Of a stretch of 64,000 nt of DNA, positions 1 through 9,955 are shown one piece after another. The position numbers and the translations under genes are program-made. Origin of the DNA: Bradyrhizobium sp. Y36. GTDB taxonomy: Bacteria; Pseudomonadota; Alphaproteobacteria; Rhizobiales; Xanthobacteraceae. Positions within the stretch are counted from its first letter, which is position 1. The number at the start of each line of letters is the position of its first letter. Under the pieces are notes generated by a model. It was not told where the DNA came from and ran no database searches. It was given only the letters and a program-made list of their open reading frames with translations. The stretch lies in the NCBI RefSeq assembly GCF_002531575.1, contig NZ_NWTI01000016.1, positions 124,001-188,000 of the forward strand, given 5' to 3'.

Positions 1-513
1 GCCGGCACCGAACTGATCGGACAACTGCTGGTGAAAGGCACCGACCAGTCGCTGCCGGATTTTGCACGCGCGAACCTGTTCGATCCCCTCGGGATCGGTC
101 CGACCGAATGGACCAAGGGTTTCAACGGGCAGCCCGCACCCGCCTCCGGCCTGCGCATGACGCCGCGCGATCTCGCGCGCATCGGCCAATTGATCCTCAA
201 CCGCGGGCAATGGGACGGACGCCAGATCGTCTCGACGGACTGGTTGGCGAAATCGTCCCAGCCTTACGTTCCCTGCGACGAGCAGCGCCGGTACGGCTAT
301 TTCTGGTATAGCGGGGACCTGCAATACGGCCAGCGGCCGAACCGTCCGCTCGCGCATTGGGTCGGCGGCTTCGGCTATGGCGGCCAGCGGCTGTTCGTCA
401 TGCCCGACCTCGAAATCGTGGTCGCCATCACCTGCGGAAACTACGCCGACGAGAAGCAATGGATGCCGCCGATCCGGGTGATCCGCGACGTCGTCCTGGC
501 CGGGCTGAGGTGA
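1..513 (+). CDS. Serine hydrolase, beta-lactamase family (C-terminal part)
   Basis: The reading frame is open from the first base, so this is the last 170 residues of a gene that begins outside the window. The segment reads like class C beta-lactamase/esterase-fold hydrolases. It has an alpha-helical stretch with the family's typical MTPRDLARIGQLILNRG wording, then WVGGFGYGGQR near the C-terminus, in the place of the KTG-like box that lines the active site. The catalytic SxxK and YxN motifs would lie upstream and cannot be checked. It is convergent with the ABC-importer operon. A role in hydrolysing esters or D-amino-acid peptides is possible but not shown. Family call firm, substrate unknown. 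Confidence 0.8.
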   Translation, partial: AGTELIGQLLVKGTDQSLPDFARANLFDPLGIGPTEWTKGFNGQPAPASGLRMTPRDLARIGQLILNRGQWDGRQIVSTDWLAKSSQPYVPCDEQRRYGYFWYSGDLQYGQRPNRPLAHWVGGFGYGGQRLFVMPDLEIVVAITCGNYADEKQWMPPIRVIRDVVLAGLR

Positions 514-571
514 AAGCCTCGTGCGATACCCGTCGTCTCTAAGGTGCGGACCATTACGCCGTTCCAGCGTC

Positions 572-688
572 CGTCATTGCGAGCGCAGCGACTTGTCCGC
601 CGAAGCCTTGGCGAAGGCGGAAGCAATCCAGAATCTTTCGGCAGAGACAATCTGGATGGCTTCGTCGCAAGGGCTCCTCGCGATGACG
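572..688. repeat. Palindromic intergenic repeat, copy 1
   Basis: The ends CGTCATTGCGAGCGCAGCGA and GGGCTCCTCGCGATGACG are complementary, and the inner arms GAAGCAATCCAGAAT and TCTGGATGGCTTCG also pair. The element could therefore fold into a long hairpin. The reverse complement of this arrangement recurs at 7355-7438. It lies between the convergent serine hydrolase and ABC-importer genes, where it could also stop transcription. This copy carries extra bases after the first arm and is more degraded than copy 2. Confidence 0.8.
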
Positions 689-738
689 TGAGGAGGCAGG
701 ACACCCGAACATTCCCCTCTCTCGTTGACGCCCCGATC

Positions 739-1768
739 CTAAACTGAAACGGACGCCTCCTGCCCCGCAATCTCCTCACTCCGCCAGCACCGCACCGCAT
801 GTCCGTCGGGCCGCGTCTCCAGCACCGGCCCCGGCTCGCGCCGGCACACGGCTTCCGCGTAGCGGCAGCGCGGGCTGAAGGCGCAGCCGTCAGGCGGATT
901 GAGCGGGTTGGGAAGGTCGCCGCCTGTCGTCGCCAGCGGGGCGTGGTGCAGGGGATCGGGGATGGCGGCAATCAGGGCTCGCGTATAGGGATGCGCCGGC
1001 CGTTCGAAGATCTCGCGCCAATCGCCGTTCTCGACGATGCGGCCGAGATACATCACGGCGACGCGGTCGCTCATGTGCTCGACCACGCCGAGATCGTGGC
1101 TGATCATGATGTAGGACAGGCCGAGCGTGTCCTTCAGCTCCAGCAGCAGATTGATGATCTGGGCACGGATCGAGACGTCGAGCGCCGACACCGGCTCGTC
1201 GCAGATGACGATCTTGGGATTGAGGATCAGCGCGCGGGCGATGCCGATGCGCTGGCGCTGGCCGCCGGAGAATTCGTGCGGGTAGCGGTCGGCCTGCTCG
1301 GGGCGCAGGCCCACATGCCGCAGCATGGTCGCGACGCGATCCTCGATCTCGCTCTTCGCGGTGACCCCGTGCACACGCAGGGGATCTTCCAGCGTGCGCC
1401 GGACGGTCTGGCGCGGGTTGAGCGAGGCATAGGGATCCTGAAACACGATCTGCACGGTGCGGGCGAGCGCCTTGCGGTCGCCGGATTGGCGGTTCGTCAC
1501 CACCTGCCCGTCCACCATGATGCGACCGCGCGTCGGCGCCAGCAGGCCGAGGATCGACAAGGCGACCGTCGACTTGCCCGAGCCGGACTCGCCGACGAGG
1601 CCGAGGCATTCACCGCGCCTCAAGCTGAGATCGACGCCGTCGACGGCACGGAGCACCCGCTTGCCGCCCCCCAGCAGACCGCCGCCAAGCGGAAAATGAA
1701 CCGCGAGATCCCTCACGCTGAGGATGAGATCATCGTCCGGCCGTTCCTCAGCCGGCCCGTTCTGCGGC

Positions 1769-1776
<8 letters not shown>
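739..1776 (-). CDS. Peptide-type ABC transporter ATP-binding protein (DppF/OppF-like)
   Basis: 345 residues; one of two cytoplasmic ATPases that power a dipeptide/oligopeptide-type (PepT family) importer. Visible motifs are Walker [10 protein letters not shown] at residues 62-70, the signature [15 protein letters not shown], Walker [13 protein letters not shown], and the C-terminal oligopeptide-transporter extension with [15 protein letters not shown]. The ATG overlaps the stop of the preceding ATPase gene by 8 bases, so the two are translationally coupled. It is the last gene of a binding protein-permease-permease-ATPase-ATPase operon. The family transports di- and oligopeptides, but also nickel, opines and sugars, and the sequence does not settle the substrate. 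Confidence 0.93.
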
Positions 1777-2745
<969 letters not shown>

Positions 2746-2749
<4 letters not shown>

Positions 2750-3567
2750 GTCCGCCGGCTCCGCGATTGGGGATCGAGAATGTCGCGCAGGCCGTCGCCG
2801 AGCAGATTGAGGCCGAGCACCGTCAGGAAGATGGCAAGGCCCGGAAAGACCGACAACCACGGCGCCGTCGTGATCTGCTCGCGGGCCTCCGACAGCATGC
2901 TGCCCCAGCTTGGAAAGGGCGGACGGACGCCGAGGCCGAGGAACGACAAGGCGGCCTCCGACAACACCGCGCTGCCCATGCCGAGCGTGCCGATGACGAT
3001 GAGCGGCCCGAGCATGTTCGGCAGCAGCTGCGTGATCATGATGCGCAGATCGCCGTAGCCGAGCACGGTTGCCGCCTGCACATAGCCCTGGCTCCGCAAC
3101 GACAGCGCCGAGGCCCGCGCGATCCGGCAGGTGAAGGACCAGTTGGTCAGCCCGAGCGCGATCAGGAGGCTGGTCAGGCCGGGGCCGAGCACGGCCATGA
3201 TCGCCAGCGCGAAGATCAGCGACGGGATCGCGAGCATGAGGTTGGTCAGGGCGTTGACGACGTCGTCCCACCAGCCGCCGAAATAGCCGGCACTCAGGCC
3301 TAGAGCCACGCCGATCACGCTGTTGATCAGCTGCGAGATGATGCCGACCGTCAGCGAGACGCGCGCGCCGTAGACGACGCGGGAATAGATGTCGCGGCCC
3401 TGGTCGTCGGTGCCGAACCACCAGGTCCAGCTCGGCGGCTCCTCCGCGTTCATGAGATTGGCATCCATGACGGGATCGGTGTGCGCGAGCCAGGGCGCGA
3501 GCAAGCCGACCAGGATCGCCAGCGCGAACAGCGAGCCACCGATGACGAGATTGGCGCGAAGCTTCAT
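2746..3567 (-). CDS. Peptide-type ABC transporter permease (DppC/OppC-like)
   Basis: 273 residues beginning MKLRANLVIGG. The start is set by a 4-base ATGA overlap with the preceding permease gene. The first hydrophobic helix (residues about 8-28) is followed by the conserved periplasmic motif FGTDDQGRDIYSRVVYGAR, diagnostic of the OppC/DppC branch, then the binding-protein-dependent transport domain with an EAA-type loop (EAALSFLGLGVRPP). It forms the inner-membrane channel together with the DppB-like partner. The gene overlaps both neighbours by 4 bases, as expected for stoichiometric subunits. Confidence 0.93.
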
Positions 3568-4487
3568 GCGTATCTGATCCTGGGATCGATCACGCCGTAG
3601 AGCACGTCGATCAAGAGATTGATCGCAAGGAAGGCCAGCACCACCACGAGGATGGAGCCCTGGACGGCCGGAATGTCGCGCTGCAGGACGCTGTCGACCA
3701 GCAGCGAGCCGATGCCCGGCCAGGAGAACAGTTTTTCGACCACGACCGCCTGCCCCATCAAGGCGCCGAATTGCAGGCCCACGGTCGTGAGGATGATGAC
3801 GAGCGCGTTGCGCATCACGTGCCACTTCACCACCCTGGTCTCGCTCATGCCCTTGGAACGCGCGGTGCGGACGAAATCGGCGGTCATGATCTCCAGGACC
3901 GCGGCGCGAGTCGTCCGGGCGAACAGCGCCATCGGCGAGACCCCGAGCGTCACGGCCGGTAGCAGCAGATATTTCAATCCGCCGTCGCCATAACCGAAAC
4001 TCGGCAGCCAGCCGAGCTTCAACGCGAACAGATACATCAGAACCAGCCCGAGCCAGAATTTGGCAATGGACAGGCCCGACACAGCAACGACCATCGCAAG
4101 CGTATCGACTATGCCGCCCGGTTTCAGCGCCGCGATGAAGCCGAGCGGCACACCGACGACGACGGCAAACGCCATGGCCGCGAAGACGAGCTGCAGCGTG
4201 GGCCAGGCCCGCTTGGCGATCATGGTCGTCACCGGCTCGCGGGTTCGGAACGACGTGCCGAAATCACCGGTCGAGAGCTTTGCGATGTACTTGCCGAAGC
4301 GCACATAGACGGGATCGTCGAGCCCGAGCTGCTTCTTCATGCGCTCCTCGACCTGCGGGTCGCTGTCGTCGCTCATGGAGGAGACGATGCTGCCGGGAAC
4401 GACGCTGAACAGCACGAAGACCAGCAGCACGACCGCGAGCACGGTCGGAATGGTCTGCAACAGGCGACGGAACAGGAAGGAGAGCAT
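3564..4487 (-). CDS. Peptide-type ABC transporter permease (DppB/OppB-like)
   Basis: 307 residues from ATG at 4487; an in-frame GTG six bases upstream (4493) would add two residues. The Shine-Dalgarno GAGAGGA sits 10 bases from the ATG and 4 from the GTG, so the choice is not certain. The N-terminal helix (LLQTIPTVLAVVLLVFVLF), a periplasmic segment ending GDFGTSFRTREPV, and five further helices with the inner-membrane transport domain match the DppB family. The C-terminus (LIDVLYGVIDPRIRYA) is the classic DppB ending. A perfect hairpin lies directly upstream of its ribosome-binding site. Confidence 0.92.
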   Translation of the reverse strand: MLSFLFRRLLQTIPTVLAVVLLVFVLFSVVPGSIVSSMSDDSDPQVEERMKKQLGLDDPVYVRFGKYIAKLSTGDFGTSFRTREPVTTMIAKRAWPTLQLVFAAMAFAVVVGVPLGFIAALKPGGIVDTLAMVVAVSGLSIAKFWLGLVLMYLFALKLGWLPSFGYGDGGLKYLLLPAVTLGVSPMALFARTTRAAVLEIMTADFVRTARSKGMSETRVVKWHVMRNALVIILTTVGLQFGALMGQAVVVEKLFSWPGIGSLLVDSVLQRDIPAVQGSILVVVLAFLAINLLIDVLYGVIDPRIRYA

Positions 4488-4502
4488 CGGCACTTTTCCT
4501 CT

Positions 4503-4533
4503 CTCCCTCCATCGTTTGACACGATGGAGGGAG
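4503..4533 (-). promoter_or_regulatory. Perfect 13-bp hairpin between the binding-protein and permease genes
   Basis: CTCCCTCCATCGT and ACGATGGAGGGAG are exact complements around a TTGAC loop. In the minus-strand transcript the stem ends immediately before the AGAGGA ribosome-binding site of the permease gene. There is no run of U, so this is not a standard terminator. Such stems after binding-protein genes usually protect the upstream mRNA and reduce permease translation; here that is inferred. Confidence 0.7.
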
Positions 4534-4547
4534 CGCGCGAGCGCATG

Positions 4548-6137
4548 TCACTTCGCGGGCGAGGTCTCGTCGACCCAGAGGTCTTCGACGTTTTGGTGGG
4601 TCAGTTCAGTCGGATTCAGCTGAATCCCCTTGAGCCACGGCTGCACCGCCATGACTGCCTTGTTGTAGTTGAAGAACCAGACCGGCGCCTCCTCATAGAG
4701 CAGCGCGTTGGCCTTTTGCAGCAATTCGGTGCGCTTGGCGGGGTCGTCGGCCTGCCCTGCCGCATCGACGATCTTGTCGAAATCGGCATTCTTGTAGGTC
4801 ATGTAATTGCAGGCCGGCTGCGGCGTCGACGAGTGGAAGCACTTGAGCGCAGACAGTGGATCCGGGCCGCTCGCCTGGGAATAGATGAAGGCCTGGTAGT
4901 CGCCGGTGCGCACCACCTCCGCCAGCACCGCGGTCTCGACCTGCTTGACCTTCACTTTGATGCCGACCTTGTCCAGCATCGGGATCACGGCCGAGACGAT
5001 CGGCAGGCCCCAGCTCTCGTTCGGGCTGGTGGTCCATTCGAATTCGAAGCCGGATGGGTAGCCGGCCTCGGCGAGCAGCTGCTTGGCCTTGGCGGGATCG
5101 TAGGGATACGGCTTCATCGCCTTGTCGTAGGCGGGCGAGGTCAACGGCAGCCAGCTGGTGGCGCGGTAGGCCTTGCCTTTGACAAGCTTGTTGATGATCA
5201 AATCGGTGTCGATCGCGTAGTTGATCGCCTGCCTGACGCGCTTGTCGGAGAACGGCTTGTACGCGGGATTCATGCCCATGTAGCGCGTGAACACCTCGGC
5301 GACCTCGACAATGGTGCCCTTGAGATTGGCGTCGGACTGATAGGCGACGTATTGGGCGGGCCCCAGCACCGAGGTGTCGACCTCCTTGTTGCGGAAGGCG
5401 ACATCGCGCGCCGCGGCCTCGGCCATGATCGAGACGACGACCTTGTCGGCATAGGGCTTGCCGGGCTTGTAGAACCGGTCCCAGCGCTCCAGCACGATAC
5501 GCGAGCCCGGCACGTGCTCGACGAACTTGAACGGCCCGAGGCCGATCGGATGCTGGATGAAGCTGTCCTTGGCGCCCTCGTCGGCCGGGTAGATCGAGGT
5601 CAGCGCTGTGAAGAAGTAGAAGCCGGGATCGACCTTCTCGGTCAGCTTCATTTCGAGGGTGAAATCGTCGATCTTCTTCAGGCCGGAGATCTCCTTGGCC
5701 TGCCCCTTCTCGACCGCCGCGGCACCTTCGATGACGCGCACGAAGCGCGCACCGGGAAAGGCCTTGGTGCCGTCCATGATGCGGTTGTAGGACCAGATGA
5801 CGTCGTCGGCGGTCATCTTGCGGCCATTGTGGAAATAGGCGTCGTCGCGCAGCTTGAAGGTGTGAACGAGGCCTCCGCCGGAGACCACATCCTCCTTGGC
5901 AAGCTCCAGAACCGGCTTTCCTTCCGCCGAATTCCAGATGTAGAGCGATCGATGCAGCGCCTTGGCATAGATCTCGTCCTGAGCGCGCTGCGTGGTGTGA
6001 ATGTCGAGACTCGTGAAACTCGAGCCATAGGGTGCGGTCATGCGGATGGTTCCGCCCTTGCGCGGGGTCTGGGCCTCGGCCGCGCCGGCGAGCGCCAGCC
6101 CCACTCCCGCGACGATCGCAATCATCCTGAACATCAT
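4548..6137 (-). CDS. ABC transporter periplasmic substrate-binding protein, family 5 (DppA/OppA-like)
   Basis: 529 residues, exported. The start is the first of two adjacent ATGs behind a GGGGG ribosome-binding site. A Sec signal peptide covers residues about 1-22 (hydrophobic core, then AGAAEA, cleavage before QTPRKGG). The mature part follows the family 5 extracellular solute-binding pattern, with HPIGLGPFKFVEHVPG, RVRQAINYAID and PYDPAKAKQLLAEAGYP. It is the first gene of the five-gene importer operon and sets its specificity, which cannot be read from sequence. The 283 bases upstream, shared with a divergent gene, must hold its promoter. Confidence 0.92.
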   Translation of the reverse strand: MMFRMIAIVAGVGLALAGAAEAQTPRKGGTIRMTAPYGSSFTSLDIHTTQRAQDEIYAKALHRSLYIWNSAEGKPVLELAKEDVVSGGGLVHTFKLRDDAYFHNGRKMTADDVIWSYNRIMDGTKAFPGARFVRVIEGAAAVEKGQAKEISGLKKIDDFTLEMKLTEKVDPGFYFFTALTSIYPADEGAKDSFIQHPIGLGPFKFVEHVPGSRIVLERWDRFYKPGKPYADKVVVSIMAEAAARDVAFRNKEVDTSVLGPAQYVAYQSDANLKGTIVEVAEVFTRYMGMNPAYKPFSDKRVRQAINYAIDTDLIINKLVKGKAYRATSWLPLTSPAYDKAMKPYPYDPAKAKQLLAEAGYPSGFEFEWTTSPNESWGLPIVSAVIPMLDKVGIKVKVKQVETAVLAEVVRTGDYQAFIYSQASGPDPLSALKCFHSSTPQPACNYMTYKNADFDKIVDAAGQADDPAKRTELLQKANALLYEEAPVWFFNYNKAVMAVQPWLKGIQLNPTELTHQNVEDLWVDETSPAK

Positions 6138-6420
6138 GTGTCCCCCAACCAACGCAGGCGCAAGCCGATCAGAGATTTGATCATTCGCAGCCCGTCGAAT
6201 GCAAGCTTCGTTTTTGGTGGAGACCAATGTCAGTTCCGTTGGGCGGCGCTTTGGAGACAGGTCTCGCGGATCAGGTTGCGTCTCCCCAGCGATGCAATTG
6301 GCATTGACGCGGTGCGACATCCGCGGCCAGGAACCATGAACATTTTTCGTCATCGACGCGACCAAGCTCAGGATCGTCATCTGAGCTCCAATCGATTGCG
6401 AAAACAAGGATCGCGCAAAA

Positions 6421-7305
6421 ATGACCCGCCGAAGGCCAGGCATCCTGCTCGCCGGCAGTCTGGTCGCCGCGACAGCGGCGATGGCGATCCCTGTCACGCC
6501 GGACCCTGCCCGCGACGACCTGACGAAGAACATTCAGATCAATTGGTCCCACACCAAGCGGTCAAACGGGTTTGTCGACGATACATGGTGGGCCGTCAGG
6601 GGCCGTTGCGCCCCGAACTATCTGGGCGAGCGCCTGCTCTGCGACACGATCGGGCTTCTGGCACAGGCGACGAGCCGTACATTCGAGGCCAAAATGTCCG
6701 ATGACATGGGCCTGCCGCTCGTCGACCTCTGGGGCCTGGTGACCGCGAAGAATTCGCCCTTCATCAGGTCGGCTCACGTCGAGACGCCGCGCGATCTCGC
6801 GGCCGTGCTCGACTTCTATCGCGCTGCACTCGAAAAGCGCGGCTGGACCGAGAACGACGGCGCGGTCATCGAGCCCGACCGGGCCGTCGTCGCTTTCACG
6901 ACGTCGGACGGGCCGGCGCTGCTTCGGCTCGTGCGTCAGGACAAGACCACGATCGTCGACCTTGCCCGGCGCAAGCCGCTGGCCGCCACCGCCCGCATCC
7001 AGCCCGTGCCGGGTCAAGCGAGGTTGTTGCTCGGCAACAAGGCGGATGAAGCGGCCGACATCACCGTCAACGAGCGAACCATCCAGCTGGCCCCTCACGC
7101 CGGAGAAGGACTGATCGATTTCGACGCCGCCGCAGACGAGTTGCCTGATCGTCAGAAAATTGACCTGCCGCCGGGCAAGTACAAGGTCACCCTCAAGCTC
7201 AAGGGCAGCGCAGCCCAGAACCGCGAGTTCGAGGTCGCGGCCAACGAGACCTGGGGTCTGCTGGCCGGCCCCGAAGGCGCGCCGCTGCCGATGCGGATGT
7301 ATTGA
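6421..7305 (+). CDS. Secreted protein of unknown function
   Basis: 294 residues. The N-terminus has two arginines, a hydrophobic core (GILLAGSLVAATAAMA) and a likely cleavage site near residue 23, so the protein is probably exported. A middle segment (PRDLAAVLDFYRAALEKRGW) resembles a helical module repeated in uncharacterised proteobacterial proteins. The last 100 residues are beta-rich and contain IDLPPGKYKVTLKLKG, reminiscent of carbohydrate-binding or PEGA-like beta folds. An AAGGA sequence lies about 10 bases before the ATG. It is divergent from the importer operon and followed by a palindromic repeat. No function can be assigned. Confidence 0.7.
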   Translation: MTRRRPGILLAGSLVAATAAMAIPVTPDPARDDLTKNIQINWSHTKRSNGFVDDTWWAVRGRCAPNYLGERLLCDTIGLLAQATSRTFEAKMSDDMGLPLVDLWGLVTAKNSPFIRSAHVETPRDLAAVLDFYRAALEKRGWTENDGAVIEPDRAVVAFTTSDGPALLRLVRQDKTTIVDLARRKPLAATARIQPVPGQARLLLGNKADEAADITVNERTIQLAPHAGEGLIDFDAAADELPDRQKIDLPPGKYKVTLKLKGSAAQNREFEVAANETWGLLAGPEGAPLPMRMY

Positions 7306-7354
7306 GGGGCTGGCCTGCACTCCCCTCGTCGTCATTGAGTGCCCACTCTCTCCC

Positions 7355-7438
7355 CGTCATTGCGAGGAGCCCTTGCGACGAAGCAATCCAGAATGTCTCC
7401 GCGGAAAGATTCTGGATTGCTTCGCTGCGCTCGCAATG
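7355..7438. repeat. Palindromic intergenic repeat, copy 2
   Basis: This is a near-perfect hairpin. CGTCATTGCGAGGAGCCCTT begins one end and CGCTGCGCTCGCAATG closes the other, with inner arms GAAGCAATCCAGAAT and ATTCTGGATTGCTTC pairing over about 15 bases. It is the inverted counterpart of the copy at 572-688. It lies between two convergent genes and may act as a bidirectional transcription barrier. Confidence 0.85.
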
Positions 7439-7503
7439 CCGGAGCCTGGAGAGCGCTCCTCGCAACAACGACGGAGTGTGAGGAGCCGTCCTGCGCTACG
7501 CCT

Positions 7504-8790
7504 TCAGCCCGATAATTCCGGCATCCAGTCCCGCAGCTTCCGCGCGGCGCCCGTCACGTCGCCGATCGTCCGAAAAGTCCCCGTCTCCACCATCATCGCC
7601 CGCGCCAACCGCACCGCGCGAGCTTCGCTGATCGACCGGGTCTTGGCATCCTCGATCAGCTCGAAGTCGATGTTATGGGCAAGCCCGAAGATGCGGCGGA
7701 TGGTCTTTGCGGCAGCGAAGCCGACGGCATCTGTGAACAGGCGCTGCATGTAGGTCTGGCGCTCGGCCTCGAGGCGCGCGGCGCCCTGCGGGCCGGCAAA
7801 GAGCGAGACGGGATAGGCATCGCCAGTGCCCCCTGCGCGCCAGAGTTCCAGAAACTTGCGGGAAAACTCGATCCAGATCTGCCCGATCGTCTCCAGCACC
7901 CAGCCCTCGAACGCCGCCCGCTCGCCCGGCGCGCGCTCGTGGCCGTTCGATGCAAAATAGGCCATCAGGAGATTGGCGAGCACCGCGCCGACGTCGAATC
8001 CCATCGGACCGTAGAACGCGAATTCGGGATCGATCACGCGCGTCTGGCGCTCGGTGACCATGATCGATCCGGTGTGAAGGTCGCCGTGCAGCAACGCCTC
8101 GGGGCTCGCCATGAATTTCAGCTTCAGCCGGGAGATCGCGACGTGCAGCTCCATGTCGTCGCGCAGGCTCGCAGCGAGCGCATCGAGATAGGGCGCGGTC
8201 CAGCGGTTCTGCTCGGCGATGCGATAGGGATCGGTGAAGATCAGGTCCTCGGTGATCTTGCACAGCGCATGGTTGCCGGCGAAAGCAGCTATGCCTTGCT
8301 TCTTCTCGGCCGCCGACAGCGCGAGGTCGGAGGTGAAGAACAGCGTCCGCGCCATGAAGGTGGCGATGTCACCGGCGAAGCCGGGATATTGCGTTCCGGC
8401 GACCAGCCCCTTGCGCATGATGATGTGGGGCTCGAGCAACTCCATCACCGTCAGCGCGAGAGTCTCGTCGTGATGCAGCAGCGCCGGTACCAGCCCAGGT
8501 GCGAGCTCGGCCTGGCGGGACAGCGCGAGATATTCGTAATGGGCCCGCGACAGCGGCAGCGGCCAGCTCTCGCCGACGAGGCGGACATAAGGCAGCGCCT
8601 GCTTGACGGCGACGCCGCCATGCGTGCCCTTGACGATGAAGACGAGGTTGAGGTTGCCGTCGCCGACCTCGGTAACGTCCCAGGCAGCCGGCTCGCCGCC
8701 GAGGCGCGCCGCGATATCGGGCAGGCCTGCGAGATGATCCCGCAAATCGGCCTCATGCAGAATCCGGTAGTCTCCCTGCCCCTGCGCCAT
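7504..8790 (-). CDS. mtnK: S-methyl-5-thioribose kinase
   Basis: 428 residues. The enzyme phosphorylates 5-methylthioribose to 5-methylthioribose-1-phosphate in the methionine salvage pathway, in the cytoplasm. It has the aminoglycoside-phosphotransferase-like kinase fold: GDGNLNLVF at residues 43-51 (phosphate loop), catalytic HGDLHTGSI at 235-243, and metal-binding DPEFAFYGP at 254-262. The wording of the last two motifs is specific for MtnK. The ATG at 8790 is chosen because the protein then begins as in the family (MAQGQGDYRILHEADL). The usual partner mtnA is not adjacent, so the rest of the pathway must lie elsewhere. It is probably co-transcribed with the small gene 35 bases upstream. 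Confidence 0.9.
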   Translation of the reverse strand: MAQGQGDYRILHEADLRDHLAGLPDIAARLGGEPAAWDVTEVGDGNLNLVFIVKGTHGGVAVKQALPYVRLVGESWPLPLSRAHYEYLALSRQAELAPGLVPALLHHDETLALTVMELLEPHIIMRKGLVAGTQYPGFAGDIATFMARTLFFTSDLALSAAEKKQGIAAFAGNHALCKITEDLIFTDPYRIAEQNRWTAPYLDALAASLRDDMELHVAISRLKLKFMASPEALLHGDLHTGSIMVTERQTRVIDPEFAFYGPMGFDVGAVLANLLMAYFASNGHERAPGERAAFEGWVLETIGQIWIEFSRKFLELWRAGGTGDAYPVSLFAGPQGAARLEAERQTYMQRLFTDAVGFAAAKTIRRIFGLAHNIDFELIEDAKTRSISEARAVRLARAMMVETGTFRTIGDVTGAARKLRDWMPELSG

Positions 8791-8825
8791 GACGATCCCA
8801 TCCCATGCTTGGCATGGCCGGATCG

Positions 8826-9173
8826 TTACTCCCGCTCCAGGAAGCTCGAGCCGATCTCGGCCTTTCTTTTGATCGGATCGTAATCGCAATAAACGAGGTC
8901 CGCCACCAGCGTGTAGCTGGCGCTGACCGTGTATTTGTCCAGCTTGACGGAGTTGAGGCCGATCACCGACGTGCTCTTGCCGCCGTTCCATTTGAACGGA
9001 GTCGAGCTCTTGGCCTGCTCGCAGGCCATGACGGCTTCGTTGAAGACATAGCCCTCGACGAACGCCTTCAGGGTGCGCACCTGCGCGGCCATTTTCCATT
9101 CGACATAGCCGACGGCGCCGAGACCGGCGACGATCAGCACCAGAAGCGCGATGACGATCCTCTGAAAAGTCAT
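8826..9173 (-). CDS. Small membrane-anchored protein of unknown function
   Basis: 115 residues from ATG at 9173; an in-frame TTG 12 bases upstream is possible, but GGGGG is better spaced for the ATG. The N-terminal helix (residues about 5-25, IVIALLVLIVAGLGAVGYVEW) is a signal anchor, leaving a basic, soluble periplasmic domain with two cysteines (MACEQ and VYCDYD) that could form a disulphide. No family is recognised. It lies 80 bases downstream of the complex I operon's last gene and just before mtnK on the same strand. Confidence 0.65.
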   Translation of the reverse strand: MTFQRIVIALLVLIVAGLGAVGYVEWKMAAQVRTLKAFVEGYVFNEAVMACEQAKSSTPFKWNGGKSTSVIGLNSVKLDKYTVSASYTLVADLVYCDYDPIKRKAEIGSSFLERE

Positions 9174-9253
9174 TGATGCCCCCAAATCAAGACAGGTCCA
9201 AAATCAAGGCGAGGCGAAGCGGTCGTCTCGAAGAATGCGCCGCACCAAGAAAC

Positions 9254-9529
9254 CTAAAACGGCATGCCCATCAATTTCGACAGGCGCTCGATCGAAAGAT
9301 AGCCGGCGTGATAGGCGGCAAGGCCTGCGCCGTAGAAGATCGCCGAAATGATCGTGGTCCAGATCAGCTTGCGGCCCATCCGGGTCAGGATCGGGGCACC
9401 GGGGTCGGTGCCGGGCGCGCCGACGCCGTCCTCGTGCTGGCTGCGCACGCCGAACGGCAGCGTCAGGAACAGCGCGATCCACCAGATGACGAAGTAAATC
9501 GCGATCGCGGTCGAGATCTGGATGGCCAT
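9254..9529 (-). CDS. DUF1467 family membrane protein
   Basis: 91 residues with two predicted membrane helices: one at the N-terminus (AIAIYFVIWWIALFLTLPFG) and one after residue 55 (LIWTTIISAIFYGAGLAAY). The conserved stretch LPFGVRSQHEDG between them is the hallmark of the DUF1467 family, which in alphaproteobacteria is usually encoded next to methylmalonyl-CoA epimerase. It follows mce by 9 bases and ends the long nuo-birA-rnj-mce transcription unit. The biochemical role is unknown. Confidence 0.85.
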   Translation of the reverse strand: MAIQISTAIAIYFVIWWIALFLTLPFGVRSQHEDGVGAPGTDPGAPILTRMGRKLIWTTIISAIFYGAGLAAYHAGYLSIERLSKLMGMPF

Positions 9530-9538
9530 GGGGCGGCC

Positions 9539-9943
9539 TTATGCCTGCTCGATTTCGACCAGCGCGCCGGAAAAGTCCTTCGGGTGCAGGAACAGCACCG
9601 GCTTGCCGTGGGCGCCGATCTTCGGCACGCCGTCGCCGAGCACCCGCGCGCCCTCCTTCACCAGCGTGTCGCGCGAGGCGATGATGTCGACGACCTCGTA
9701 GCAGACATGGTGGATGCCGCCGTCGGGGTTCCGCTCGACGAATTTTGCGATCGGCGAGGCCTCGCCGAGCGGCTCGATGAACTCGATCTTGGTGTTGGGG
9801 AGCGTGGCGAACACCGTGATGACGCCGTGCTCGGGCAGCGGCACGGCTTCCGAGATCTGGGCGCCGAACGCGGTGCCGTAGATCTTCGCGGCCTTGACGG
9901 CATCCTTGGTCGCGATCGCGACATGGTTGAGCCGGCCCAGCAT
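9539..9943 (-). CDS. mce: Methylmalonyl-CoA epimerase
   Basis: 134 residues, the usual size. It interconverts the R and S isomers of methylmalonyl-CoA in propionyl-CoA breakdown. It is a vicinal-oxygen-chelate (glyoxalase-like) fold with two beta-alpha-beta-beta-beta modules. Metal ligands are expected at His7 (LNHVAIAT), the glutamate of KIEFIEPLG, the histidine in GGIHHVCYEV, and the C-terminal glutamate in ALVEIEQ. It sits 12 bases downstream of the RNase J gene and 9 bases upstream of DUF1467, so it is part of the complex I operon tail. Confidence 0.92.
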   Translation of the reverse strand: MLGRLNHVAIATKDAVKAAKIYGTAFGAQISEAVPLPEHGVITVFATLPNTKIEFIEPLGEASPIAKFVERNPDGGIHHVCYEVVDIIASRDTLVKEGARVLGDGVPKIGAHGKPVLFLHPKDFSGALVEIEQA

Positions 9944-9955
9944 GGTTCTCTCCCG

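Noticed and set aside
4524-6704. A 726-codon open frame on the plus strand
   Set aside because: It is antisense to the clear ABC binding-protein gene. High GC leaves the mirror frame open, and the translation is Arg/Asp/His-rich without any domain.
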